Assembly: GCF_900996225.1 (NCBI RefSeq)
Contig: NZ_CAAJGL010000101.1
Location: 62,001-126,000 of the forward strand
From: Paraburkholderia sp. BCC1884
Lineage (GTDB): Bacteria; Pseudomonadota; Gammaproteobacteria; Burkholderiales; Burkholderiaceae
Direction of reading: 5' to 3'
Length of the DNA stretch: 64,000 bases
Below, in pieces: positions 16,269 through 24,394 of this stretch; the first letter of the stretch is position 1, and the number at the start of each line of letters is the position of its first letter. A model generated the notes under the pieces. That model was not told the DNA's origin, did no database searches, and saw only the letters and a program-made list of their open reading frames with translations. Position numbers and translations under genes: made by a program.

Positions 16269-18626
16269 ATGCCTTTGTCCGACCGCCGAATCCCCCTCGA
16301 TAACGATGAAGCGAGCGCCGAGCCTGCGCGCCGCGGCTCGCGAGGCAGGGCGCACGCGGAGGTCGACGACGGCGCCTCTCGAGGCACGCGAGTCGTCTCC
16401 GCCGGCGGCACGTTGACCGAAGAGTTGGCGGCGCAGCCCGCTTTCAGCGCTGAACCGGAATCGACTGCACCGCGTGCGGCCCGATCCAGCGTAAAAGGAT
16501 CGACGAAGGCCGCAGCCAAAGCCGATGCCAAATCCGCCGCCAAGCCCGCCGCCGCCAAGCCCGCTGTCAAAACGGTCGACAAGCTCGCCAAACTCGGCCT
16601 CACGCGTGATATCGATCTCGTTCTGCATCTGCCGATGCGCTACGAAGACGAGACCTCGCTGACGCCGATCGGTCACTTGCTACCGGGCGGCATCTCGCAG
16701 ACCGAGGGCGTGGTGTTCGACAACGAAATCGCTTATCGCCCGCGTCGTCAGTTGCTGGTGAAATTGCACGACGAGCACGGCGACGAACTCGTGCTGCGCT
16801 TCCTGAATTTCTACGGCTCGCAGGTCAAGCAGATGGCGATCGGCGCGCGTCTGCGTGTACGCGGCGACGTGCGCGGCGGTTTCTTCGGTATGGAGATGGT
16901 TCATCCCGCCGTGCGCGTGGTCGATGAAGACACGCCGCTGCCGCAAGCGCTGACGCCGGTCTATCCGAGCACGGCCGGCGTGACGCAAGCCTATCTGCGC
17001 AAATCCATCGACAACGCCTTATCGCGCACCTCGCTGCCGGAGTTGCTGCCCGAGCCGATCGCGCGTGCGTATATGGAGCCGCTCGGCGTGCCCGCGCTGA
17101 TGGACGCGGTGCGCACGCTCCATCATCCGGGTATGCAGTCCGACGAGACTACGCTGATCGACGGCACGCATCCGGCGTGGGTGCGCATCAAGTTCGAGGA
17201 ATTGCTCGCGCAGCAGATGTCGCTCAAGCGCGCGCACGACGAGCGTCGCACGCGCGCCGCGCCGACCATGCCGCGCCGCAAGCTCGGCGACGAGTCCGCG
17301 CTGGTGGCGCGTCTGTTGAAGGCGCTGCCTTTTTCGCTGACGGCGGCGCAGGAGCGCGTCGGCGGCGAGATTGCGCTCGATCTGACGCAGCCGCATCCGA
17401 TGCAACGATTGCTGCAGGGCGATGTCGGCAGCGGCAAGACGATCGTCGCCGCGCTAGCCGCCGCGCAGGCTATCGACTCCGGCTACCAGGCCGCGCTGAT
17501 GGCACCGACCGAAATCCTCGCCGAACAGCACGCGCGTAAATTGCGCGGCTGGCTGGAGCCGCTCGGCGTGAGCGTCGCATGGCTGGCGGGCAGTCTGAAG
17601 ACCCGGGAGAAGCGCGCCGCGATCGAAGCCGCCGCGTTCGGCACGGCACAACTCGTGATCGGCACGCACGCAATCATTCAGGACGCGGTGGAGTTCGCCC
17701 GTCTTGGACTCGTGATCGTCGACGAACAGCATCGCTTCGGTGTGGCGCAGCGGCTCGCGTTGCGCGCGAAAGCGCAGAACGCGGCCGACGGCGCGCGCGA
17801 TTTTCAGCCGCATCAGTTGATGATGTCCGCGACGCCGATTCCGCGCACGTTGGCCATGACCTATTACGCCGATCTCGACGTATCGACCATCGACGAATTG
17901 CCGCCGGGGCGCACGCCGATCCTGACCAAGCTCGTGTCGGATGCACGACGCGAGGAGGTGATTGGCCGCGTGCGCGAAGCCGCGTTGACGGGGCGTCAGG
18001 TGTACTGGGTGTGTCCGCTGATCGAGGAAAGTGAGACCTTGCAGTTGCAGACGGCGGTCGAGACTTACGAGACGCTGGTAGCCGCGTTGCTGGAACTGAA
18101 GGTCGGCTTGGTGCATGGACGGCTGGCGCCCGCGGAGAAGGCGGCGGTGATGGAGGCGTTCACGCGCAACGAGGTGCAGTTGCTGGTCGCGACCACGGTG
18201 ATCGAAGTGGGCGTGGACGTGCCGAACGCGTCGTTGATGGTGATCGAGCATGCGGAGCGGTTCGGGTTGGCGCAGTTGCATCAATTGCGCGGACGCGTGG
18301 GACGGGGGAGTGCGGCTTCGGTTTGTGTGCTGCTCTATACCGGGCCGTTGTCGATGACGGCACGGGCGCGGCTGCAAACGATGCGGGAGACGACTGACGG
18401 GTTCGAAATTGCGCGTCGGGATCTCCAGATTCGCGGGCCCGGGGAATTTTTGGGCGCCCGGCAGTCGGGGGCGGCGATGTTGAGGTTTGCCGATCTGGAG
18501 AATGATCAGTGGCTCATCGAACCTGCTCGTGAGGCGGCTGCGGTTTTGTTGAAGGATTATCCTGAAGTCGTGATGCAGCATCTGGCGCGGTGGCTAGGGG
18601 CCAGGGAGCAGTTTTTGAAAGCTTGA
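16269..18626 (+). CDS. recG: ATP-dependent DNA helicase RecG, with N-terminal extension
   Basis: A 785-residue RecG that remodels stalled forks and R-loops. The wedge (OB) domain spans about residues 115-260. Helicase motifs include LLQGDVGSGKTIVAAL (Walker A, about 383), VIVDEQHRFGVAQR (about 483), MSATPIPRTLA and HQLRGRVGRGS. E. coli RecG has 693 residues. The extra length is at the N-terminus, where about 95 Ala/Lys/Ser-rich residues precede KLAKLGLTRDIDLVLHLP. The ATG at 16269 is used; a TTG at 16236 would add 11 residues. It is followed by oxyR after 99 bases. Confidence 0.95.
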   Translation: MPLSDRRIPLDNDEASAEPARRGSRGRAHAEVDDGASRGTRVVSAGGTLTEELAAQPAFSAEPESTAPRAARSSVKGSTKAAAKADAKSAAKPAAAKPAVKTVDKLAKLGLTRDIDLVLHLPMRYEDETSLTPIGHLLPGGISQTEGVVFDNEIAYRPRRQLLVKLHDEHGDELVLRFLNFYGSQVKQMAIGARLRVRGDVRGGFFGMEMVHPAVRVVDEDTPLPQALTPVYPSTAGVTQAYLRKSIDNALSRTSLPELLPEPIARAYMEPLGVPALMDAVRTLHHPGMQSDETTLIDGTHPAWVRIKFEELLAQQMSLKRAHDERRTRAAPTMPRRKLGDESALVARLLKALPFSLTAAQERVGGEIALDLTQPHPMQRLLQGDVGSGKTIVAALAAAQAIDSGYQAALMAPTEILAEQHARKLRGWLEPLGVSVAWLAGSLKTREKRAAIEAAAFGTAQLVIGTHAIIQDAVEFARLGLVIVDEQHRFGVAQRLALRAKAQNAADGARDFQPHQLMMSATPIPRTLAMTYYADLDVSTIDELPPGRTPILTKLVSDARREEVIGRVREAALTGRQVYWVCPLIEESETLQLQTAVETYETLVAALLELKVGLVHGRLAPAEKAAVMEAFTRNEVQLLVATTVIEVGVDVPNASLMVIEHAERFGLAQLHQLRGRVGRGSAASVCVLLYTGPLSMTARARLQTMRETTDGFEIARRDLQIRGPGEFLGARQSGAAMLRFADLENDQWLIEPAREAAAVLLKDYPEVVMQHLARWLGAREQFLKA

Positions 18627-18660
18627 CGGCCCAGGCGTCCCGCGCAAAAAACCAAACTTG

Positions 18661-18697
18661 GCGAACCGACCCTATACGGTGTATAACTAGAACCTAT
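18661..18697. promoter_or_regulatory. Candidate OxyR operator upstream of oxyR
   Basis: The OxyR tetramer site is four ATAG/CTAT half-sites spaced 11 bases apart. Here CTAT at 18672-18675, ATAA at 18683-18686 and CTAT at 18694-18697 match 4/4, 3/4 and 4/4 in exact 11-base register; the fourth position (18661) matches poorly. The site lies 28 bases before the oxyR start, the usual place for autoregulation, and overlaps a TATAAC that could be its -10. Binding is inferred. Confidence 0.65.
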
Positions 18698-18725
18698 CAA
18701 ACTCACCGCACTGATTGGTCCCCTA

Positions 18726-19685
18726 ATGACGCTAACCGAATTGAAATACATCGTCGCGGTAGCCCGTGAACGCCACTTCGGCCGGGCCGCGGAAGCGTGT
18801 TTCGTCAGCCAGCCAACCCTCTCGGTCGCCATCAAAAAGCTCGAAGACGAACTCAATGTTCAGATCTTCGAACGTGGCACCAGCGAAGTCAGCGTCACTC
18901 CCATCGGCGAACAGATCGTCACGCAAGCTCAACGCGTTCTGGAACAAACTCTCGCCATCAAGGAAATCGCCAAACAGGGTAAAGACCCGCTGGTCGGGCC
19001 GCTGCGCCTCGGCGTCATCTATACGATCGGGCCGTATCTGCTGCCCACGCTCGTCAAACAGATGATCAAGCGCGTCCCGCAAATGCCCTTGATGCTGCAG
19101 GAAAATTACACGCTCAAACTCATCGAGTTGCTCAAGCAAGGCGAAATCGACGTCGCCATCATGGCGCTGCCGTTCCCGGAAACCGGTCTGATGCTCCGCC
19201 CGCTCTACGACGAACCGTTCGTCGTCGCGCTGCCGTCGGGCCACGCCTGGGAAAACCGTCCGAAAATCGATGCCGAGGATCTGAAGCAGGAAACCATGCT
19301 GCTGCTCGGCAGCGGCCATTGTTTCCGCGATCACGTGCTGGGCGTCTGCCCGGAACTGATGCGCTTCTCGCAGAATGCGGACGGCATCCAGAAAACCTTC
19401 GAAGGTTCGTCGCTGGAAACCATCCGTCATATGGTGGCGAGCGGCGTCGGCATCACCGTGCTGCCGCGCATGTCGGTGCATGAAGTCAAGCCGCACGCCG
19501 GCGGCATCGATGCGGGATTGCTCAGCTACGTTGCCTTCGGCGAACCCGTGCCCGACCGCCGCGTCGTGCTCGCGTGGCGCAAGAGTTTCACGCGCATGCC
19601 CGCCATCGAAGCTATTTGCGACGCCATCAACGCCTGCGATCTGCCCGGCGTCAAAAAGCTCGATCTGCCCGTCGCCGTCAACTGA
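18726..19685 (+). CDS. oxyR: Peroxide-sensing LysR-type regulator OxyR
   Basis: A 319-residue LysR regulator. The N-terminal winged helix reads FGRAAEACFVSQPTLSVAIKKLE. The redox loop GSGHCFRDHVLGVC puts the two cysteines at positions 199 and 208, exactly the E. coli OxyR disulfide pair, so hydrogen peroxide sensing is strongly supported. The effector domain ends in the GVGITVLPRMSV segment seen in OxyR. A half-site array precedes it, and catalase and dps follow within 3 kb; both are classic OxyR targets. A 14-bp hairpin follows the stop. Confidence 0.97.
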   Translation: MTLTELKYIVAVARERHFGRAAEACFVSQPTLSVAIKKLEDELNVQIFERGTSEVSVTPIGEQIVTQAQRVLEQTLAIKEIAKQGKDPLVGPLRLGVIYTIGPYLLPTLVKQMIKRVPQMPLMLQENYTLKLIELLKQGEIDVAIMALPFPETGLMLRPLYDEPFVVALPSGHAWENRPKIDAEDLKQETMLLLGSGHCFRDHVLGVCPELMRFSQNADGIQKTFEGSSLETIRHMVASGVGITVLPRMSVHEVKPHAGGIDAGLLSYVAFGEPVPDRRVVLAWRKSFTRMPAIEAICDAINACDLPGVKKLDLPVAVN

Positions 19686-19704
19686 GCGGCAACCGCCTGA
19701 CCCG

Positions 19705-19739
19705 AGCCTGGCGGCCGCCTCCCACGCGGCCGCCAGGCT
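19705..19739 (+). terminator. Strong hairpin after oxyR
   Basis: A perfect 14-bp GC-rich stem (19705-19718 with 19726-19739) encloses a 7-base loop, 20 bases after the oxyR stop. Only two T bases follow, so it is a poor classical intrinsic terminator. It may stall polymerase, protect the 3' end or act with Rho. Confidence 0.65.
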
Positions 19740-19772
19740 TGACGCAACACTTGGGCGCGCCAGCCGTCGCAC

Positions 19773-19826
19773 CTATCGAATAGATATAATTTATCAAACA
19801 CAATAATTCGATAGCATTGTTATAGT
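19773..19826 (+). promoter_or_regulatory. AT-rich promoter/operator region before the 46-codon ORF and catalase
   Basis: An AT-rich island in GC-rich DNA. It has a perfect TATAAT at 19785-19790 without a good -35, which fits activator dependence. ATAG at 19780-19783 and TTAT at 19791-19794 are 11 bases apart, as for OxyR half-sites. Two ATAG words at 19811 and 19822 are also 11 apart, but the second is in the wrong orientation. OxyR control of the downstream genes is inferred and the match is partial. Confidence 0.45.
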
Positions 19827-19871
19827 TTCCTCCATGGATCGCCCCGATCCCGCCAGACACCGGAGGAAATC

Positions 19872-20012
19872 ATGACGCAGTCGACCCCACAGCCAATCCA
19901 GACCTTCGCCGCGCAATCGGCCAACGCCACAGCCAGCGGCTTTGCGGCGTCGATGTTGAGCGTGCGCAACGTAGCGTTGTCGCTGCTCGTCGACCGGGCA
20001 TTGTCCGCCTGA
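19872..20012 (+). CDS. Small ORF of 46 codons upstream of catalase, function unknown
   Basis: An ATG at 19872 is preceded by GGAGGA with a four-base gap, one of the best ribosome sites in the window. It opens a 46-codon frame ending at TGA 20012. The product starts MTQSTPQPIQTFAAQS and ends SLLVDRALSA. It is Ala/Ser/Gln-rich with a mildly amphipathic C-terminal half, no signal peptide and no known domain. The stop lies 76 bases before catalase. It could be a real small protein or a translated leader that couples peroxide response to katA. I do not recognise a family. Confidence 0.55.
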   Translation: MTQSTPQPIQTFAAQSANATASGFAASMLSVRNVALSLLVDRALSA

Positions 20013-20088
20013 CGCGTCGATCGCCGGCATCTGTCTGCCGCGCCTCCTCCTACATTCCGTTTCGATAAAAGTCATTCAGGAGCCTCGC

Positions 20089-21543
20089 ATGTCCGAACAA
20101 AAACTCACTACGGCCGCCGGCGCACCCGTTGCCGATAACCAGAATTCGATGACTGCCGGCGTGCGCGGTCCGGTCGCTCTGCAAGACGTCTGGCTGATCG
20201 AAAAACTCGCCCACTTCGATCGTGAAGTGATCCCCGAGCGCCGTGTTCACGCGAAAGGTTCGGGCGCCTTCGGCACCCTGACGGTCACGCACGACATCTC
20301 GCGCTTCACGAAGGCCAAGGTGTTCGCCGGCGTCGGCAAGGAAACGCCGCTCTTCATGCGCTTTTCGACGGTGGCGGGCGAGCGCGGTGCAGCCGACGCG
20401 GAACGCGACGTGCGCGGCTTCTCGATCAAGTTCTACACGGAAGAGGGCAACTGGGACGTGGTCGGCAATAACACGCCGGTGTTCTTCATCCGCGATCCGC
20501 TGAAGTTTCCGGACTTCATCCACACGCAAAAGCGCGACCCGTACACCAACATGCGCAGCAATGTCGCTGCCTGGGATTTCTGGGAGCGTCATCCGGAATC
20601 GCTGCATCAGGTAACGATTCTGATGAGCGATCGCGGCATCCCGCAAAATTTCCGGCAGATGCACGGCTTCGGCTCGCACACGTACTCGTTCATCAACGCG
20701 AACAACGAGCGCTTCTGGGTCAAGTTCCACTTCAAGTCGATGCAAGGCGTCGAAAACTTCACCGACGCCGAAGCTGCGCAAGTGGTCGCGCAGGACCGTG
20801 AGAGCGCGCAGCGCGATCTGATCACGAACATCGACGCGGGCAACTTCCCGAAATGGCGCTTTGCGATTCAGGTGATGCCGGAGGCGGAAGCCGCCACGTA
20901 TCGCTTCAATCCGTTCGATGTCACGAAGGTGTGGTCGCAGAAGGACTATCCGTTGATCGAGGTCGGCACGCTCGAGTTGAACCGCAACGCGGCGAACTAT
21001 TTCTCGGATGTGGAGCAGGCTGCGTTCACGCCGGCCAACGTGGTGCCGGGCATCGGCTTCTCGCCGGATCGTCTGTTGCAAGGCCGGCTGTTCTCGTACG
21101 GCGACACGCAGCGCTATCGCCTCGGCATCAATCACCACCAGATTCCGGTGAATCAGTCGCGGGTGGCGAATCCGCACTCGTTCCATCGCGATGGCGGCAT
21201 GCGCGTCGACGGCAATCTGGGCAGCACGGCGAACTACGAGCCGAACCGCTTCGGCGACTTCACGCAGGACCGTAACGCCGCCGAACCGCCGCTCGCAGCG
21301 GGCGCCGTGGACCGCTACGACCATCGCGACGACGGCGACTACTACACGCAGGTCGGCATGTTGTTCGCGCTCTTCGACGACGCGCAACGCCAGCGTCTGT
21401 TCGGCAACATCGCACGTCATATCGACGGCGTGCCGCATGAGATCGTCGCGCGTCAGATCGAGCATTTCCGTCGCGCCGACCCGGCCTACGCGGACGGTGT
21501 GATCGCCGCGCTGGCCGATCTCGCGGAAAACAGCAAGAAGTAA
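20089..21543 (+). CDS. katA: Monofunctional haem catalase (small-subunit, clade 3 type)
   Basis: A 484-residue catalase that splits hydrogen peroxide. The distal His54 (RRVHAKGSGAFG), Asn127 (VVGNNTPVFFIRDP) and proximal haem-ligand Tyr337 (RLFSYGDTQRYRLGINH) are all in place. The chain ends soon after the catalase core, so the large-subunit flavodoxin-like tail is missing; this is the small, often NADPH-binding type. AGGAG precedes the ATG by seven bases. It sits between oxyR and dps, where B. pseudomallei is known to carry the bifunctional KatG instead. OxyR control is expected but not shown. Confidence 0.96.
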   Translation: MSEQKLTTAAGAPVADNQNSMTAGVRGPVALQDVWLIEKLAHFDREVIPERRVHAKGSGAFGTLTVTHDISRFTKAKVFAGVGKETPLFMRFSTVAGERGAADAERDVRGFSIKFYTEEGNWDVVGNNTPVFFIRDPLKFPDFIHTQKRDPYTNMRSNVAAWDFWERHPESLHQVTILMSDRGIPQNFRQMHGFGSHTYSFINANNERFWVKFHFKSMQGVENFTDAEAAQVVAQDRESAQRDLITNIDAGNFPKWRFAIQVMPEAEAATYRFNPFDVTKVWSQKDYPLIEVGTLELNRNAANYFSDVEQAAFTPANVVPGIGFSPDRLLQGRLFSYGDTQRYRLGINHHQIPVNQSRVANPHSFHRDGGMRVDGNLGSTANYEPNRFGDFTQDRNAAEPPLAAGAVDRYDHRDDGDYYTQVGMLFALFDDAQRQRLFGNIARHIDGVPHEIVARQIEHFRRADPAYADGVIAALADLAENSKK

Positions 21544-21565
21544 GCGGTCGAAGTGATGCAGCAAA

Positions 21566-21587
21566 GCGAGGCGCAGCGGCGCCTCGC
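21566..21587 (+). repeat. Hairpin just after the catalase stop
   Basis: GCGAGGCG (21566-21573) pairs with CGCCTCGC (21580-21587) around a 6-base loop, 22 bases after the katA stop. No T run follows, so read-through into the small ORF at 21619 is likely; it may protect the katA 3' end. Confidence 0.55.
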
Positions 21588-21618
21588 CGGTAACGATACG
21601 AATCGGAGGAGCACGATC

Positions 21619-21780
21619 ATGATTCAGATGATGATGGCCACGATCGGCGGCGCGTCCGCCGCGCGCGCCGGGCAACAGCAGCGCGCCTTGATGTTGCGCA
21701 AGACGGTCGGATTCGCAATCGCCACGAGCGGGCTCGCGGTGATCGTCGCGCAAGCACTGCAGCACACGCTCGGCGGGTGA
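21619..21780 (+). CDS. Predicted small membrane protein of 53 residues between catalase and dps
   Basis: GGAGGA at 21605-21610 precedes an ATG at 21619 by eight bases, and the frame runs 53 codons to TGA 21780. The N-terminal half (MIQMMMATIGGASAARAG) is Met/Ala-rich. A basic patch (QQQRALMLRK) then leads into one hydrophobic helix, about residues 31-47 (VGFAIATSGLAVIVAQAL). A single-span small membrane protein is the simplest reading. Its place between two peroxide-defence genes suggests co-expression under oxidative stress. I recognise no family and assign no function. Confidence 0.6.
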   Translation: MIQMMMATIGGASAARAGQQQRALMLRKTVGFAIATSGLAVIVAQALQHTLGG

Positions 21781-21934
21781 TTGCCGAGCAGGCCGTGGGT
21801 GCGGCGAGCGGCCATGCGTCACACGAGCGCAGCAGATTTCTACGATAAACTGTCGAGCGTTCGTAGTGTCGGGTCTGCCATCAGCAGATCGTCACTTTGC
21901 CGACCGGTTCGTATCACTCTTCGAAGGAGTCATC

Positions 21935-22423
21935 ATGGCCAAGAAAGAAGCCGTACAGCACGTCAATATCGGAATCAGCGACAAGGATCGCAAGAAGATC
22001 GCAGAAGGCTTGTCGCGTTTGCTTGCCGACACCTACACGTTGTACCTGAAGACCCACAACTTCCATTGGAACGTGACGGGTCCGATGTTCAACACGCTGC
22101 ACCTGATGTTCGAAACGCAATACAACGAGCTGGCACTGGCGGTCGATTCGATCGCTGAACGGATTCGCGCGCTGGGCGTGCATGCGCCGGGTAGCTACAA
22201 GGAATTCGCCAAGCTGTCGTCGATTCCGGAAGCGGACGGCGTGCCGGCTGCCGAAGAAATGATCCGCCAACTGGTGGAAGGCCAGGAAGCCGTCGTGCGT
22301 ACCGCACGCGCCATCTTCCCGTCGACGGAAGCCGCCAACGACGAGCCGACCGCCGACCTGTTGACGCAACGCATGCAAACGCACGAAAAAACCGCGTGGA
22401 TGCTGCGCTCGATGCTGGCCTGA
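21935..22423 (+). CDS. dps: Dps-family ferritin-like DNA-protection protein
   Basis: A 162-residue Dps. The four-helix bundle carries the inter-subunit ferroxidase residues in LYLKTHNFHWNVTGPMF and in the following helix MFETQYNELALAVDSIAERIRALG. The basic N-terminus (MAKKEAVQ) is typical. Dodecamers oxidise ferrous iron with hydrogen peroxide and can coat DNA. GAAGGAG lies seven bases before the ATG at 21935; earlier in-frame starts are unlikely. It follows oxyR and catalase, and a strong terminator ends the block. Confidence 0.95.
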   Translation: MAKKEAVQHVNIGISDKDRKKIAEGLSRLLADTYTLYLKTHNFHWNVTGPMFNTLHLMFETQYNELALAVDSIAERIRALGVHAPGSYKEFAKLSSIPEADGVPAAEEMIRQLVEGQEAVVRTARAIFPSTEAANDEPTADLLTQRMQTHEKTAWMLRSMLA

Positions 22424-22475
22424 GCGTGACGCCGATGCGGCGCGAGGTTCATGCGCTTGCGTTGGGATGAAACAA

Positions 22476-22511
22476 AAACAAAGCCTCCCTGTGCGGGAGG
22501 CTTTGTTTTTT
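22476..22511 (+). terminator. Intrinsic terminator after dps
   Basis: A 14-bp perfect stem (22476-22489 with 22495-22508), five-base loop and T run, about 50 bases after the dps stop. It closes the peroxide-defence block before ubiA. Confidence 0.92.
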
Positions 22512-22641
22512 GCGGCGTAGGCTTTCGACGCGCTCAGTCACGCAAGCAAGCAGCGTGGCAAGCGGCGCCCGGCTGGAAGCGGCGCGTCGTCCGCATCCCG
22601 TAAAATAGCGGCACCGTTTTCGCACTTCACCGACTCTGCCC

Positions 22642-23505
22642 ATGTTCGCCCGACTTCCCCTGTTTTTGCGCCTCGTCCGCATGGACAAACCGATTGGCAC
22701 GGTGCTGCTGCTGTGGCCGACGCTCAACGCGTTATGGATCGCCTCGGACGGGCATCCCACATGGCCGCTACTGGTGATCTTCTGCGTCGGGACGCTGCTG
22801 ATGCGTTCGGCCGGTTGCGCGATCAACGACTATGCGGACCGCGATTTCGACCGTTTCGTGAAGCGCACCGAGAATCGGCCGGTCACGTCGGGCAAGATCA
22901 AGGCGTGGGAAGCCGTGGCCGTGGCGGTGGGTCTTTCGCTGATCGCGTTTCTGCTGATTCTGCCGCTGAATGCGTTGACCAAAGAACTGTCGGTGGCGGC
23001 GCTGTTTGTCGCCGGATCGTATCCGTTCACCAAGCGTTTTCTGGCGATCCCGCAGGCCTATCTCGGCATCGCCTTCGGCTTCGGCATTCCGATGGCGTTC
23101 GCCGCCGTGCAGAACCATGTGCCGATGCTCGCATGGGTGATGCTGCTGGCAAACGTGTTCTGGTCGGTCGCCTACGACACCGAATACGCGATGGTCGATC
23201 GCGACGACGACATCAAGATCGGCATTCGCACTTCGGCGTTGACCTTCGGCCGCTTCGACGTGGCCGCGATCATGCTCTGTTATGCGGTGACGCTGGGGAT
23301 TTATATCGGCGTCGGCGTGATGCTCGGTTTCGGCGTGTTTTACTGGCTGGGATGGGCAGCCGCTGCGGGCTGCGCTATTTACCACTACAAGCTGATCCGC
23401 AACCGTGACCGAATGGCGTGCTTCGCTGCGTTCCGCCATAACAACTGGCTGGGCGGCGCGCTGTTCGTCGGCATTGCTGCGCATTACGCGGCCGCTTCGT
23501 TCTAA
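22642..23505 (+). CDS. ubiA: 4-hydroxybenzoate octaprenyltransferase
   Basis: A 287-residue, roughly nine-helix membrane prenyltransferase that joins the isoprenoid tail to 4-hydroxybenzoate in ubiquinone synthesis. Two Asp-rich magnesium-binding motifs are visible: INDYADRDFDRFVKRTENRP (about residues 67-86) and AYDTEYAMVDRDDDIKIG (about 176-193). The opening LRLVRMDKPIGTVLLLWPT is the usual UbiA start. The length matches E. coli UbiA (290). It is transcribed alone and converges on proC with a 25-base gap. Confidence 0.96.
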   Translation: MFARLPLFLRLVRMDKPIGTVLLLWPTLNALWIASDGHPTWPLLVIFCVGTLLMRSAGCAINDYADRDFDRFVKRTENRPVTSGKIKAWEAVAVAVGLSLIAFLLILPLNALTKELSVAALFVAGSYPFTKRFLAIPQAYLGIAFGFGIPMAFAAVQNHVPMLAWVMLLANVFWSVAYDTEYAMVDRDDDIKIGIRTSALTFGRFDVAAIMLCYAVTLGIYIGVGVMLGFGVFYWLGWAAAAGCAIYHYKLIRNRDRMACFAAFRHNNWLGGALFVGIAAHYAAASF

Positions 23506-23530
23506 TTGCGGCCGCTTTGTTCCAACGCGC

Positions 23531-24346
23531 TTACTGCTTGCCGAACTCGTCGCCCATTTCTTTCGCACGGGCATCGGCGGCGAGTGCGCCGCGTACGATC
23601 GCATCCTTGATCCCGCTTGCGTCGAACGATGTCAGCGCGGCAGCCGTGGTGCCACCCTTGGACGTCACGCGTTCGCGTAGCACGCTCGGCGGCTCGTCGG
23701 AATTTGCCGCCAGCTGCGCGGCGCCGGTGAAGGTCGCCACGGCCAGTGCGCGGCCTTGGGCTTCATCCATGCCGAGTTGACGAGCGGCTTCCTGCAACGC
23801 TTCGATGAAATAGAACACGTAAGCCGGACCGCTGCCCGAGATCGCGGTGACGGCGTCGATCTTCGCTTCGTCGTCGAACCAGACGGTTTCGCCGACCGCG
23901 CCCAATACTTGCGAGGCGAGCGCACGGCCCGCTTCGTCCACACTTGCCGTTGCCGTGAGGCCCGCGACGCCCATACCGATCAGCGCGGGCGTATTCGGCA
24001 TCACGCGTACGACACGCGCGTGGCCGTTCAGCCAGCGCGACATGTCGTCCATGCGAATACCCGCGACGATACTGATCGCCAGTTGCGATGCCTTCAGATG
24101 CGGTGCCAGCGCCTCGGCGACACTCTTCAGGATCTGCGGCTTCACCGCCAGCACGACAGCGTCGTAAGCGGCGAGCGCACTGTCGGCGGCTGCGCCGGTC
24201 TTGATGCCGAATTGCTGCTCATTGCGCTTGCGCGCCTCTTCGTTGGGGTCGATCGCGTAGAGGTCGGCGGGCGCGACGCCGCGTTTGATGAGTCCGCCGA
24301 TCAACGCGGCAGCCATATTGCCGCCACCGATAAAAGCAATTTTCAT
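23531..24346 (-). CDS. proC: Pyrroline-5-carboxylate reductase
   Basis: A 271-residue enzyme for the last step of proline synthesis. The NADPH-binding N-terminus is MKIAFIGGGNMAAALIGGL. The catalytic C-terminal signature is AVTAISGSGPAYVFYFIEAL, followed by VTSKGGTTAAALTSFD. It follows yggS by 48 bases on the same strand, a pair found in many bacteria. No odd features. Confidence 0.97.
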   Translation of the reverse strand: MKIAFIGGGNMAAALIGGLIKRGVAPADLYAIDPNEEARKRNEQQFGIKTGAAADSALAAYDAVVLAVKPQILKSVAEALAPHLKASQLAISIVAGIRMDDMSRWLNGHARVVRVMPNTPALIGMGVAGLTATASVDEAGRALASQVLGAVGETVWFDDEAKIDAVTAISGSGPAYVFYFIEALQEAARQLGMDEAQGRALAVATFTGAAQLAANSDEPPSVLRERVTSKGGTTAAALTSFDASGIKDAIVRGALAADARAKEMGDEFGKQ

Positions 24347-24394
24347 GATGTTCCGGGAGAGGTTGTGCGCCGAGCCTGGTTCGGCCCGCCACGA

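Noticed and set aside
20050..21822. 590-codon minus-strand frame opposite catalase
   Set aside because: Arg/Val/His-rich shadow of catalase with no ribosome site or family features.
21781..21934. OxyR operator before dps
   Set aside because: Isolated ATAA and GTAG words are present but not in 11-base register, so no site is called.
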